DNA of 64,000 bases from Euleptes europaea (taxonomy: Eukaryota > Chordata > Lepidosauria > Squamata > Sphaerodactylidae), in assembly GCF_029931775.1 (NCBI RefSeq), contig NC_079321.1, positions 69,141,524 to 69,205,523 on the forward strand, in the 5' to 3' direction. Of this stretch, positions 1 to 11,998 are shown piece after piece (the stretch's first letter is position 1; each line of letters starts with the position of its first letter). Below the pieces are notes generated by a model. It was not told where the DNA came from and made no database searches. It saw only the letters and a program-made list of their open reading frames with translations. Made by a program: the position numbers and the translations under genes.

Positions 1-290
1 ATCCCTTACGTTTCCTGGCCTGATGAAATTGACAAGAGACCCTTCAATGAGGGAAAAAAATGTCAAATTGACTTATCCAAAGGTGAGTTTCCAAGCAAAA
101 TTCGTAGCGTTATTCTTCCGCTATGCCGTTTGTAAGCCGTTTGTAGGCAGCTAGTCTTCCTTCTTCAGGTTCGGAAACCAACAATAGAACCGGAACGTGT
201 TGTCTAGATCGTTTTAAGCACGTTTCGCTATGGGCTTCATCAGCCGTGAATGATTAAGTTGAATTGAATAAACCATAGTAGGCAAGAAAT
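1..290. other. Possible retroelement tail at the left edge
   Basis: A reading frame on the plus strand is open from the left edge to about 135 and contains SWPDEIDKRPFNEGKKCQ; I do not recognise it. Positions 219-246 read on the minus strand give CTGATGA, a short stem and GCGAAAC, which resembles part of a hammerhead ribozyme core, but the expected cleavage triplet is absent. It could be the 3' part of a Penelope-like element or an unrelated repeat. Weak call. Confidence 0.2.
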
Positions 291-430
291 GACACTGGAC
301 CATGGAGGTTCCTCACAAAGATCTCAAAAAGCGGATTTGCACCTGTATATTTTTGCACATTTTGGTCTTATTATTCTGTTGTTAATATATGCTGTTTAAT
401 ATCAGAAATTTGAATATTGAGTGCTGTTCT

Positions 431-632
431 TTCGCCAACCTCCAGGTGGTGGCTGGAGATCTCCCACTTTTACTCCAGGCAACAGAGATCAGTTTACCTG
501 GAGAAAATGGCCGCTTTGGAAGGTGGACTCTATGGCATTATACCCCGTTGAAGTCCCTTCCCCAAAAGCCTTCCCTCCTCAGGCTCCACCGCTCAAAATC
601 TCCAGGAATTTCCCAACCCAAAACTGGCAACC
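431..632 (+). mobile_element. hAT-type MITE (TAGGGTTGCCA family), diverged copy
   Basis: Matches the repeat seen more than ten times in this window: it begins near GCCAACCTCCAGGT and ends near AACTGGCAACCT. Better preserved copies (12482, 16388, 45521) start TAGGGTTGCC, end GGCAACCCTA and have 8-bp near-identical flanks, the hallmark of hAT transposons. No coding capacity. Confidence 0.7.
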
Positions 633-646
633 TGACCTGCAGGATC

Positions 647-717
647 TGTGGGCATACTATGGGCAATACTTTGGGCATACTATGGGCAATACTTTGGGCA
701 TACTATGGGCAATTTGC
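647..717. repeat. Short tandem repeat, 24-bp unit
   Basis: About three copies of a 24-bp unit built from GGGCATACTATGGGCAATAC, starting directly after the MITE end. Units are almost identical, suggesting recent slippage. It lies in intergenic DNA with no gene nearby. Confidence 0.85.
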
Positions 718-2307
718 CCACTGAATGCACAGCAAAATGTGATCACTAGTTCAGTCATTTCGGCAACTGCTCTAAGTCTGGAGTGTTGATGCTGGGCAGT
801 CCCGTATAGCATGTTGTTCATTTTTTAAAACCAGACGTTTCTCTGGTACAACCCACAACCAAGCCACAAATTCTATGAGGAGGAGAACTAGAGTTTCTTC
901 AGGTGCTGGATGTTGGGAGATCTCTTACTGGATCCTCTCAGCATTTAAAACATGTAAATAGAAACTGAATTGGGCTCCTATTCAGATTGGCCCATACTGT
1001 TGGGGGGGAGTAAAAGAGGATTGACTCCCCCACCAATTGTGAAACAATCACCAGCTCCATCTAACTGTTTATAGCTTTTTATGAAATTAATTTTTTCTTG
1101 AAAGTTGTTTTAACAAACGTCCGGTTTAGTGTGATTCATTGGAGGACGTATTCAGGCTTTTCTCAGCCTCACTAGCAAGATGTTCGGAGCCTGGGTCCAT
1201 GAAAAAAAAAATGGGGTTGCTCCTTGTTATTTTGCAAAGTTTAAATAGTAAACATGAAATGCCCGCATTCATATGAATGAAACTCCTTTGCTCCAAATAA
1301 CGTTTTTATTGACATTACAATGACTGGGTTGGAGAGAGAGTTCACCGGAAGACATGTCCTGAATAAACAATGTATGTCTCTTTGAAAAATGTTTTCCTCT
1401 GTGTTCATATGGCAGCCAGAGAGCAGGTACTGAAGATCTGTTTCCCACTCTTTTTGTGTAGAGTAAAGCACCCCTTGAGAGACTGTCATTACATACTCAG
1501 CTTAAACAGAGAGTAAAGCTCCATTTGTCTTCCCAGAATATATTTACTAGCACTTAGATCTCTTTTATGTGACATGTAATCTACTAAACAACATTATCCC
1601 CCCCTACCAAAAACAACAACAACCAATAAACAATGAACAGCAGACCTTTGTTTCAAGCACATAAAGAGAAACACATGGAAAAGAATATTCTATTAACTCT
1701 GAAGACCTACAATGAGATCCAAAGTTTTTAAGGGAAATGTAGAAGTGTGGAAAAGGAAATGGGAGCTCATCACTCTCCTTCCTGTAATTGTCACCAATAT
1801 TTATTTTATGTTTAATTGTTAACAGATGCTCATAAATGGAAGAAGAAACCTTGATTATCGTATCCCTCCATGGGCTGATTCACAGGACCACAGTGACTTC
1901 CTCGTCATTTACTAAATTCTGTAATTGCATTGCAAAGTGATCCCTTGGCATACAGTTATCAGAAAGCCTCCAACTATCACTTGGTCCTCGGAGTCCACAG
2001 AAATTTTAGTAACTGTGTGAGGAATCCTTCAGACAACCTGGCTCCACAAAATCACATTTCAGGCTGGCTGTCATGGGAAAGAAGTATATTTGTACATTTT
2101 TACATATTTCTTTCCTTTTATTTCAGGCTCATCTGACCAGAGGTCTTGAGCACAAAAAGCATGGGATAAAATACTTTTAACATAAATTATTAAAATGTAC
2201 AACAGAAGTGACTTTAAATTCTAAAAATGCTTGAAAGACATTAAAATCAAAATCACAATAACCAAAAATTTAGTTACTTTACAAGCATTACAGTAACTAC
2301 AATAATA
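718..2307. other. Intergenic, no gene recognised
   Basis: Only short scattered reading frames without recognisable similarity are present, and I see no clear repeat termini. The AT-rich composition is ordinary for intergenic DNA. Confidence 0.5.
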
Positions 2308-3060
2308 ATATTGCTAGTTTAACCTTGTCGTGCCTTTAAGGAAGCTGTTACCAGATATTTCGTGACACATTTGGTTATTTCTGGGTCAACCTCACCCAAC
2401 AGAAATGGGACCACCCAAGAGTCAGCAGGAAGAAGATGTCTTGATAAAATGGGTGCAATCCAGGTGGCCCTAGGTGTAGCCCACAGATCACAGAATAACA
2501 AAAGGTGATCTATTGTCTCAATTGCTCCTGATGCACGAACACATATAGCCTATCTGAAAACGGGGTTTTATCAAACCGACAGCTCAATTCAGCTGTTGAA
2601 AGGACATCCAGTCTGGCGAGGATAAAAACCTGCCTATGGCTGGGAGTTGTGAGGAATTTTAAGTATGAAGGGAGGGTGGTAGGTGGAGAAATTCCTAGAG
2701 CAGCAGCGGAGCACACTCACCTCGCCCTACTCGGTGTACTCACTCGATCAAGGTCTGCCACCCTTGTGCTAAGTAGCTTCATCGCTTCCTGAATACCTAT
2801 GTTATTAAGGTTTGCAAGGGAGAGACCTAGAGTTTCAATCCTACTATCCACACATCTCACCCATTCACTTCTAAAGTTGTCTTCTTTTAGAAGATGTAGA
2901 AACCCACCCTGGGTATTTGGCGCTGCAAAAAAAGGCCTTCATTCTCAGTTTAAAAGCGGCAGCCCAAGCCCTGGACTCAAATGAGCACTGTGCAAGCTCC
3001 ACCCTGAGAGCAGTTCCTGCCACACAATTAGACGTATTTCTTGTGGCCCTCAATACATGA
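2308..3060 (-). mobile_element. LINE 3' fragment, ORF2 C-terminus
   Basis: Minus-strand frames read in order: a segment with ALRVELAQCSF, then RQVFILARLDVLSTAELSCRF, then LLGEVDPEITKCVTKYLV. The same order of motifs (ARF-x-LPTAxLxGxY, Cys/His cluster, LLDGCDPAIT, VxKF) recurs at 22570-23180 and 36030-36640, so these are copies of one non-LTR retrotransposon C-terminus. I cannot assign the clade. Frames are interrupted, so this is a dead copy. Confidence 0.6.
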
Positions 3061-5220
3061 GACCTGGGCCAAGCAAAGACATGGCAAATACTATACAGAG
3101 AGACACCCTAATGCTGACAAAGATATGAGGAATATACAACAACATGACTTATCAGCTTCTGACCATAAACAAATTGTGACTGGATATACTCATGGTTTGT
3201 ATTTGCACAAGCTCCAAACTTGAATTCTTGTAGCCATAGTGTAGGGGTTGAAACATGGCTCAAGATATGTTTGTGCCCGAGGAAGACAATCTAAATATCT
3301 CCAGATGGGTTGTCCTTGTAATAAAAAATACAGTAATAAATGAAATCATTAACATTTAGCTGTCTTTTAATGGAACCCCAAAACCTATCTCTGAGATAGG
3401 CTACTCATTTTTCCTAAAGCAGCCCAAGGCTGAAATTGTCATGGTAAGTTTTCCTTTTGTTAAAGCACCTTAAACTCAGAATCGATTTTTAATGACTGCA
3501 ATAATTTATTGTAATGGAAATCTTCTCTACCAGACTTGCTTTCATGCTGAAGCAGTAAATGAGGAGATGCTTGGGCCCACATAGGAAATCTGTGGATACG
3601 TGGACTGATTTTACAGCCTGCCTCTGTGTCCAACTAGATCTATAAAGGCTTTAATTTTACAGCTCAGCAAATCTGGTTGATCAGAGATGCTCTGTTCTTC
3701 TAGAAGGTCTAATATCTTAATATTTGCTAACAAAAAGCTGGTGAAGTATGGACAGAAATACATACAGCTTTCTCACAGCCCACAGAAGAATTAGTATGAA
3801 TGGATCTGCCATTTAAGTGAAAATTTCAGCAAAAATAGGCCTAAATTACTAATTGTTTTAATGCTGCATTGGAATTGGAATCAATGTAAAAGCTGTGGCT
3901 TTGGCTACTAAGTGAAAAGCAGTATTTAATTTTATTTACAATAATAAAGGATAATAATTGATCTATGAATCCTGTAGAACGAAGCAGAATTATTCAATAA
4001 CACAAAAGAACAAAAAGAATTTTTGAAAGAAGTTCGACCTTTGCTTCTGAGTAGATGTATAGTAGGATCTTGCCCACCAGTATGGGCATTGCTAGATTTT
4101 TATTGGGAAAGTAGCACTATATTAAGTGCTGCTTGGAGATCCGGTTTCTGTTTCGCTCACAGCTTGTTGTGACAATGGAATAAACTGAGCAGTTCAAAAG
4201 TGTGAGTTCGTCATATCATTGTAACTTTGCATGTTTTTGCACTTTTTGAATAAAATCACTATTTTGCATATATTGCAAGAGCTTGTTACTATTCCTTTGC
4301 ACAACAACAACTACCTGGAGGTTGGCAACCCTATTCAAAAATGTCCCAGTGAGGAAGCAGCTGATCACTAGTTAAGTATGAGAAACTTTTCTGAGACCAT
4401 GTGCAGAAATAAAACCACAAGACCCAGACTTGGAAGGAACTGCAGGCAACACACATGAACATTCTGTTCATGTTTTCTTTTTAAGTCTTAAAAATGGCCA
4501 TCAAATTATTCCAACGAATAGTATAATAACATTTTGTTTTGCTTGCACTGAAATGTGCCTTAAATATGTGAAATGGTTGAAAAGTCTATGTGAAATGGTC
4601 GAAAAACCTGTGGTCAGGACCCATGAGTTCCTCTGACAAACGGGAGCTTCCTGATTAACTTCTAAACATTTTCTTTGGTAAACATAAATGACTGCTATTA
4701 ATTTCTTTCTGCTTAGTAAAAGGATAATATTTTTCTAGGAAAACCTCTGCTGACTCTTTTCTTTTATGTAGATCAACATTACATTTACAAAGTTCTCTAA
4801 CTTCTCTGGAAAGGGTGTCTGACAAAATATTAGTTCTGAATGCTTCATTTGTTATGGTCAATTGGGCCAAAGGTAGAGTGGAAACTTTTCTACTGACTTT
4901 TTAAATAGCATCTGAGATGCTGTTAGAGTCTTTCCCAGAACTGTGTGATAGACAGAGAATGGTTTAACATCAGAACCTCAAAATATAGCTCAGAAGGGAT
5001 ATAATCAACAGCAGTTCTCTCAAAATTAAATCAAGGAACAGCTTTCGTCTATTCACTGCCCATAGCGAAGAGGATAAGCCATATGGTCTCCCACCTTCTT
5101 CCCATGAACATCTGCTCAACCTCCTCCTCCTCCACTGATGGTAGCTTTGATCAAGTAGTAGGTGTGTGCAGTCAGAAATTCATGAATAAAGATCTGGTCC
5201 AAACAATAGGCACATATAAA
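3061..5220. other. Intergenic, no gene recognised
   Basis: No coding exon recognised. A 25-bp relic of the TAGGGTTGCCA MITE end lies at 4308-4332. The remainder is AT-rich DNA without clear repeat boundaries. Confidence 0.5.
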
Positions 5221-5729
5221 TAGGGATGCCAACCTCCAGGTAGGACCTGGCGGTTCCTCGGAATTGCAGTTCATCTCTAGACTACAGTAGGAGCCCCATG
5301 GCGCAGAGTGGCAAGCTGCAGTACTGCAGTCCAAGCCCTGCTCATGACCTGAGTTCGATCCTGACGGAAGTCGGTTTCAGGTAGCCAACTCAAGGTTGAC
5401 TCAGCCTTCAATCCTTCCGAGGTCAGTAAAATGAGTACCCAGCTTGCTGGGGGTAAAGGGAAGATGACTGGGGAAGGCAGTGGCAAACCACCCTGTAAAC
5501 AAAGTCTGCCTAGTAAACATCGGCATGTGACGCCACCCCATGGGTCAGGAATGACCCGGTGCTTGCACAGGGGACCTTTACCTTCTAGACTAGAGAGATC
5601 AGTTCCCCTGGAGAAAATGGATGCTTTGAAGGATGGACTCTATGGCATTGTACTCCACTGAGGTTCCTGTCCTCCCCAGGTTCCATCCCCAAATCTCCAG
5701 GAGTTTCCCAGCCAGGATCTGCCACCCTA
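5221..5729 (+). mobile_element. hAT-type MITE split by a SINE
   Basis: Starts TAGGGATGCCAACCTCC and ends near GCCACCCTA. The two halves (5221-5287 and 5585-5729) make one MITE copy interrupted by the tRNA-derived SINE at 5288-5584. The SINE is therefore younger than the MITE insertion. Confidence 0.75.
5288..5584 (+). mobile_element. tRNA-derived SINE (Sauria type), nearly complete
   Basis: The head has tRNA-like promoter boxes: TGGCGCAGAGTGG (A box) and GTTCGATCC (B box). The body contains the block around GACTCAGCCTTC and the tail ends near GACCTTTACCTT. Flanking near-duplicates CTAGACTACAG (5277-5287) and CTAGACTAGAG (5585-5595) are the target-site duplication. Assignment to Sauria SINE is from memory of its BovB-like tail. 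Confidence 0.75.
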
Positions 5730-6508
5730 CCCCATCCCCTATAAACATAAATGCTCTCGTTCCAAAGAGAATTATTTCCAACACTTGGAAGTGGTCCATT
5801 CCAACAGTTATTCTTGCACCTTGCTGTTTGGTTTCATTTTACTGGCCAGTGAAAGGGAAACAAAGTTAGAGAGACTGACTCAGTACATATGTGCCTTATG
5901 GATCACTGACCGGCCAGAAGAGGTGCAGCATTTTCTCTGTTGGTGATCAGTGCAGAGCGTTTCCACTTTCTGCCAGTTGTTGCACCACTTCATTGGGGGA
6001 GGGGTGCTTTATACAAGCATAGAAGTTTTTTGCGCGGAGTTACAGGGTTTTCTGGCTTTCCTTGCATGTGCTATACGATGAGGAAAACAGAAGCACAAGC
6101 TTGGCTGCTTTATGCCCTCCCATAACGGAGCTTCAGCTTGCTGGGTGAAGATGGCAGAGGCTTTGCTTTGTACACCGTGGCAAGCAGGCAGATCTGCAGA
6201 AGCTGGGCAGAGATAGAGACAGAGGCCCAGGGGCTTTGTTGCCTTTCCTCATTGACAGGCAGCCTGCCCTGCATGCCAAGGAAACTGGGATGGACCAAGG
6301 CAGAGGAGTTACTCCATGTTTGTAAAGAGCGTGCATTTAGGAGATGCAGGGAAGTTCTGCGGTGATCTGCAGATCACCTCTATATAGATTTTACAATCAA
6401 ACTACACAGGCAGAAACAGAGCTGTAACAAGGGCAAGGAAACTAAAAGTTGTGTTATTATTTCCCTTGTTTATGTATGTATTTACCTTTTTACCAAAATA
6501 ACTACTCT
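5730..6508. other. Intergenic, no gene recognised
   Basis: Small overlapping frames near 6110-6365 have no recognisable protein similarity and no splice context. Nothing else is supported. Confidence 0.45.
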
Positions 6509-6760
6509 GAGAGCCAGAGTGGTGTAGTGGTTAAGATCGGCGGACTCTGATAAGGAGAAACAGGTTCGATTCCCCCACTCCTCCACATGAAGCCAGCTGG
6601 GTGACCTTGGGCTAGTCACAGTTCTCTCAGAACTCTTTCAGCCTCACCTACATCACAAGGCGTCTGTTGTGGAGGGGGGGAGGGGAAGGTGATTGTAAGC
6701 TGCTTTGAGTCTCCTCGTGGTAGAGAAAAGCAGCATATAAAAACCATCTCTTCTTCTCTT
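6509..6760 (+). mobile_element. tRNA-derived SINE (GAGAGCCAG family)
   Basis: Begins GAGAGCCAGAGTGGTGTAGT with an A-box-like TGGTGTAGTGG and a B box GTTCGATTCC. The tail runs through CATATAAAAACCATCTCTTC to a CTT-rich end. Minus-strand relatives occur at 16165-16362, 31383-31618 and 62605-62872. Confidence 0.75.
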
Positions 6761-6949
6761 CTATGAAAGTATAGGAGGCACAATTTGATATTCTTGTCTT
6801 GGGTGCAAAATTAGCTAGCTATGGCTCTGGGTAGAAATGAAAATATGACACGGTTCACATGAATACAGCCAATCTCTTCCTGCACCGAGGGAACGCGAAT
6901 ACTAGACTCAGCTCTCATGTGGACTTGAAAGTTAACCCTTTACCTAAAC

Positions 6950-7234
6950 CACTGGTTCCAAACCAGGGGTCCGTGGACCCCCAGGGGTCCGCGAGAACTA
7001 AATTAAGGTCCGCGAAACAAAGTTATAAACCCATAATAAATTAATATTTTCAATTAAAAGTTCTCTATTATAAAAATATATATTCAAAATTATTCTAAGT
7101 TTAATGTTTAACTAACAGTTATGATTAAACTTTATTTTCAAATTCTCAGAATTTTTATTTTGAACCTTGGGGTCCCTGCACCGAACAAAAAAGTCCTAGT
7201 GGTCCCTGGTCAAAAAAAAGGCTGGGAACCACTG
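6950..7234 (+). mobile_element. hAT MITE (CACTGGTTCC family), 285 bp
   Basis: Terminal inverted repeats CACTGGTTCC and GGGAACCACTG are flanked by a perfect 8-bp duplication ACCTAAAC (6942-6949 and 7235-7242). The interior is AT-rich and non-coding. Three further copies are in the window at 40148, 59357 and 59930. Confidence 0.9.
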
Positions 7235-7242
7235 ACCTAAAC

Positions 7243-7940
7243 AGAACCAATTGTCTAAGCTTTCCATGAAAACCAAAACTATTTCCTCTTCCATTTTTCT
7301 AATTGGGATTTATGTTGAAAGCGCAGAAAGGTCAATGAAAGTTTAAGTATTCTAAGGATTATTCATTTCCTTGATTTTAGATTTTTTCCGACTGTCTTCT
7401 GTATAAATCAAAACAGGGTGGCTTATTTTTCAACGTTAACTCAAGCATCCTATTCAGAGCTCGATGAACTGTTTGTTCTTTTATTATTTGCACCCACGCA
7501 CAAAAACCCTTCAAAAATATGAGCAGAAATAAAATACTGGGGGTTAACACCTGGCCATCACTCCTAAAGTTGCTAGCCGAGCCCCTCTCCCTGGGTCACA
7601 ATAGGGGGCAGAGGGCAGATGTTTCTGCTCACTTGCCTGGACCCCATCCAGGATTGCAGAAGAAGGCAGGAATATTTTTCTAGTACTTCTTCAGTTCCCA
7701 AATGGAAACTAAACGGAGAGGACCGAAGCATTGTCTGCTTCTTTCTCAGGCACTGGAGGCTGTTCTTGGCTTGGAAAATGGAAGCAGACCCAGATTTCAA
7801 AACACAGGCTTTGTTTCAACAAGGGAATTGCTTTTCCACTTCTTTCTTGACTCTTCCGCTCATCCAACATCAAAGTATATCATAAAAACAAAAAACTGTA
7901 AGTATATCATCAAAACAAAAAAACTGTAAACTCTAGGGAG
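7243..7940. other. Intergenic, no gene recognised
   Basis: Frames at 7573-7929 overlap on both strands and have no recognisable similarity. No repeat termini seen. Confidence 0.4.
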
Positions 7941-8103
7941 AGGGTTGCCAACTGCCTGGAGGGAAAAATGGCCACCCTTTTAATAGAGCTTTAATGGAAT
8001 GTTATTTACTGCAATGCTTTGAAAAGCTTCTGCTGTCCATTCCCACACATTAAACCTCTGTTAAAGTGGCAGGATATTTTGCACCAGGCCTGTCGGCACC
8101 CCT
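7941..8103 (+). mobile_element. Short MITE (second GTTGCCA family)
   Basis: Starts AGGGTTGCCAACTGCCTGGA, contains a TTAAACCTCTGTTAAAG block and ends near CGGCACCCCTA. Relatives lie at 30853-31020, 40862-41012 and 53165-53255, and a fragment at about 12000-12045. It differs from the TAGGGTTGCCAACCTCC family in the interior. Confidence 0.6.
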
Positions 8104-8284
8104 AGTGAGAGTACATTAGTGACCCAGGCATTTCTTTGTTATATCTGTTGCAGTCATGACGCTATTGTCATCATAAGAAATGAGCGATTTTGAGAGGTTA
8201 AAAAAATGAGTGGCTGCAAAGGTGCTCTGAACGTCAGGACTGTTCACAAAAGAAAGAAGTGAGAAATCAAAGAAAGAAAGAATT

Positions 8285-8830
8285 CTAATGTACTGAATCT
8301 GAAATATCACCAGCAGTCCCTGCCCCTTGAAACGCTGTTTTGTAATTGGCTGTAGTGCTTAGAGAATTATCGCTTCCCCCCCGTGGAAACCCAACTACAG
8401 TGTTAACTACATTAAAAAAAAAGCAGAGCTCTCTAAAAGGAATGGGGGGGGGAGAAACCCTAGCTTTGTTTTTAAAATCTTTTCTTCTGCTCAGAAACAA
8501 CTCCCAGGAAGCAGGAAGCACTTGAATCCCTGCCCCTTGACACACTGCTTTGTAATCGGCTGTAGTGCTTTCTGTGAGACAAACGTCACTCCCCCAGGCT
8601 TCCGTGTCCCGCGCTTTGCCTTATGCATGGGGATTTCACCCCGGCTGATTTCAGAAGAGATCGAAGAATTGGGTTAATAGAGGAATGGGAAGTCCTGAGA
8701 TTTGGGAGGGCTGGCTGTGAGGTCATCTCTAATGGACGGAAAACTCATGCATAACTCCAAGGAACAACTGAGACAGACCAGGGAAGAACATGAGTGAAAG
8801 TACCCATGCATAAATGACCTGTGCCCTTAA
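8285..8830. repeat. Foldback/MITE-like repeat cluster with ATGCATG ends
   Basis: Two related blocks around 8315 and 8530 (CCCTGCCCCTTGA, then TAATCGGCTGTAGTGCTTT) are followed by segments bearing TTATGCATGG (8623) and CCATGCATAAATG (8804). An inverted relative of the inner block is found at 38814-39310. Non-coding; boundaries approximate. Confidence 0.5.
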
Positions 8831-9334
8831 GAACTGCTGTTGTATGAGAAGGAATCCAGAAAGTTTTAAAACTGCCCAACCTGTCATCATAAAGAAAGAA
8901 TCAACAACAAGCATGATGTATAGATTATTATTAAAATCTAATGATATATTAAGGGGAGCCCAGCGGAGAAGACTGCGCAGCTAATATAAAAATAATCCAA
9001 GATAGGTTCACAGATGAATATGTTCACACATGAATATCGGCTACTTGATCCCTAGTCACTTGGTTGCTTGGCTCTTCATAGCTTACTTATGAATAAGTGA
9101 CCAGATTTCATTGAAAAGTATTAGGCTTCAGGTGAAAGCTCTGTGGAATTTGATTATTTCTTTCTCTGCCTCGAGTCTCAGTGAGAAAGGGGGGATGAGA
9201 AAGGAAGTAAACACATTCTGTGTGAAAATCATCCTTCGATGTAGTCATGAAGTACTGAGAAGTAATTGCATGTTGAGGGCCATTCAGTACCTATGAAGGT
9301 GTCTTGAAATGAGTCATACCATTGGTCTTTCAAG
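8831..9334. other. Intergenic, no gene recognised
   Basis: No recognisable coding, RNA or repeat feature. Confidence 0.4.
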
Positions 9335-9475
9335 GTCATTGTGGTCTCCTCTGTCTGGGAGCAGCTCTCCAGGGTCCACGGTAAAGATCTTTCTCATCAC
9401 TTACTATCGGAGTTGTTGAATAAAAGATGCCAGTGGCTGAAACTGGGACTTCTGCATGCAAAGAGGATGCTTCGT
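9335..9475 (-). mobile_element. tRNA-derived SINE (GCATGCAGA family), minus strand
   Basis: Reads in reverse as a SINE with TTTGCATGCAGAAG and the block GGACCCTGGAGAGCTGCT. Relatives occur at 32627-32777, 52915-53020 and 53872-54050. Confidence 0.6.
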
Positions 9476-9786
9476 CTCTGACCCCACAAAACCCTCATAC
9501 CCAGTACAAAACCCTCATACACACCCAAGTCACTCGATAGCTATGGCTGTGAGCTTTGTGCTTGTTGACTTCTGCATTTTATATACAGTCCAGTTTGGGT
9601 TCCTGTTTTTTTCCAGTGGGAATTTGCCTGGCATCATTGTTTCTCATATTCTCTCACATATGTAATGCACAGCCTCCACTCACCCTGAATAATCTGGGGG
9701 TTATGATACACTAAAACCAGGGTGGGATGGATAAACTAATCAAGATCACAAATGTTCTGACACATGCAACACTCTATTAACCACTG

Positions 9787-10120
9787 TGTGTGTGTGTGTT
9801 AAGTGCCATCAAGTCGCTTCCGACTCATGGCGACCCTATGAATGAAAGTCCTCCAAAATGTCCCATCTTTGACAGCCTTGCTCAGATCTTGCAAATTGAA
9901 GGCTGTGGCTTCCTTTATTGAGTCAATCCATCTCTTATTGGGTCTTCCTCTTTTCCTGCTGCCCTCAACTTTTCCTATCATGACGGTCTTTTCCAGTGAC
10001 TCTTGCCGTCTCATGACGTGACCAAAATACGACAGCCTCAGTTTAGTCATTTGAGCTTCTAGGGTCAGTTCAGGCTTGATTTGATCTATAACCCACTGAT
10101 TTGTTTTTTTGGCAGTCCAA
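9787..10120 (-). mobile_element. BovB-type RTE LINE, 3' end
   Basis: The minus strand encodes LSYFGHVMRRQESLEK followed by KVEGSRKRGRPNKRW and MSRKRLDGT, the conserved C-terminus of RTE/BovB reverse transcriptase proteins. The 3' end abuts a (TG)n run at 9787. The copy is 5'-truncated. Copies with the same tail are at 17411-17655 and 59106-59306. Confidence 0.85.
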
Positions 10121-10632
10121 AACCACTACAGGCAAGAAAGGTTCGAAGGTTGTTCACAGTCATGTTAGGATTGATTTTATTTAGTTGTTTGAGACACATT
10201 TTGTCTGTTGCCCTTATTTGCCCACAAACATGAAACAGAACTCCAAATTCTGTTGATGGCACAGATTTCTTCTGGGCACAAGGGTTATATATTGCCACCT
10301 GGTGGCTAAAAGTGTGAATAGCTAGAAGGTGGATCAAAGCACAGGTCATGGTTTAATGTGTCCTTGTTCATCTTTATGGCAGTCTCTGTCAGAATGTGTT
10401 ATCTGGGAAAGAAGTACCTTAGAATAATTTTACTATATTTTACACATTTTCGGGTGGTTCTAAGGCGGAGTAGAGTTGGTTGTTTTTTATGGCAGTTTTC
10501 ATCTGCCTTTTAATAGCTGCACGATGAACCAGAAGGTCCACCGTGAAGATGCAGTGATAAGAAAAATGATGCGTTCAATTTCTGTCTGTCTTCCAGTTGG
10601 TCACAGTACAAGAGAAATGCACGGGTGCTACA
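10121..10632. other. Intergenic, no gene recognised
   Basis: Contains unassigned short frames only. The frame that opens at 10476 runs into the L1 insertion and is not a gene. Confidence 0.4.
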
Positions 10633-10648
10633 AGAGGAATAACGAGGC

Positions 10649-11128
10649 AGACTGGATTATGAAAATGTTTGAACTGGTGGAAATGGCAAAACTTACAGAT
10701 ACTTTAAACCAAAAAGACAATGTACGATTTATGGGGGAATGGGAGGCTTGGATGAAATACTGTGAATATGAATTAGGACTGGGGAAAATGGAAGAGTACC
10801 TTTTACTCTGATCTAGATGACATTAGATGACACTATGAGCACAAAGAAGTGTAATTAATTATATTAATAGATTACTGTAAATGAAATTTAATTGAGATAT
10901 AAGAATAATTAAGATCAGATCATATCACGATGGGATAGAATACTTTATTAAGAGGCGGACGGAGGTGATGGGGAAGTAAAAAAATTTTCCTTTATTTTTT
11001 ATTTTTATTAAGTACTTAAATAATTACAACAACATTAGTTATGATTTAGATTTTCATATTACTTTCATTGTTGTTTGTTGATATGGAAAATTTATATTAT
11101 AAAAACCAATAAAATTTTCAAAAAAAAG
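10649..11128 (+). mobile_element. 5'-truncated L1 LINE insertion
   Basis: Encodes the L1 ORF2 C-terminal signature WIMKMFELVEMAKLTDTL, then a 3' UTR and an A-rich tail ending at 11128. A perfect 16-bp target-site duplication, AGAGGAATAACGAGGC, lies at 10633-10648 and 11129-11144. The long perfect duplication and intact C-terminal frame suggest a fairly young insertion. Confidence 0.9.
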
Positions 11129-11771
11129 AGAGGAATAACGAGGCCACCCAGTGGCAGAAGTGCGTTTTACACGGCTCCAGAAGTGGCAGATGACGCACCC
11201 CCAGTCAAGTATCCTTTGCTGTGCAAAAAAAGAGTTAAATAACTAATACCCCCCCCCCAAAAAAAAGCCTTGCTTTTCTCTTGAGAGGGTGTGGCTCAAG
11301 AATGCTTGGCAGATGTGGCCTTCCCAGCTTTCATCTCAGCAAGTAGTCCCCAGCCTTGGCTTTGACTACTCGGAGGGAAAAGGGAAAGCAAGACTGCAAG
11401 GAGGGAGCAAAAGGCTAAAGCCCTTGTTTCATGCCACATCTTACTCCACCTGTGGTGTCAGATTGATCTTTCAATAGTCTAAATATATACTTGCGGTCAG
11501 AACTTATCTTCCTTTGATTTATTCAGATCATGTAATTCATGTAGGTGCTCCAGAAATAATCACTAAACGCCACTTCCAAGGTTTTCATCCCACTCTAGTT
11601 TCCTATCAAGAAAGGGAACTGAGGGCCAGGTATGCACTTGAAGGGAGGGCGGTCTGTAGGTAGAAACTAGATGAGTGACTTGCCTTGACTTCTATCGAAC
11701 AAAGTCAATGGGCTGTGTGTAAAGCGAACCCTACGCCCAGATTACTGCTGCCAATTGCCTGGAGAAATAGT

Positions 11772-11998
11772 GCCCTGAAGTCAGTTTCAGGTAGCCGGCT
11801 CAAGGTTGACTCAGCCTTCCATCCTTCTAAGGTCGGTGAAATGAGTACCCGGCTTGCTGGAGGTAAAGGGAAGATGACTGGGGAAGGCAGTGGCAAACCA
11901 CCCCATAAAACAAAGTCTGCCTAGTAAACGTCGGGATGTGACGTCACCCCATGGGTCAGGAATGACCCGGGACTTGCACAGGGGACCTTTACCTTTTA
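11772..11998 (+). mobile_element. tRNA-derived SINE (Sauria type), 5'-truncated
   Basis: Same sequence as the SINE at 5288 from the GGTTTCAGGTAGCC block to the GACCTTTACCTTT tail, without the tRNA-like head. It is followed directly by a fragment of the second MITE family. Confidence 0.75.

Noticed and set aside
5288-5584. True tRNA gene
   Set aside because: A and B boxes are present, but the sequence does not fold as a tRNA, continues into a SINE body and has a target duplication.
10476-10811. 111-codon frame as a possible host gene
   Set aside because: Its second half is an L1 ORF2 C-terminus that entered with a target duplication; the first half is chance sequence upstream.
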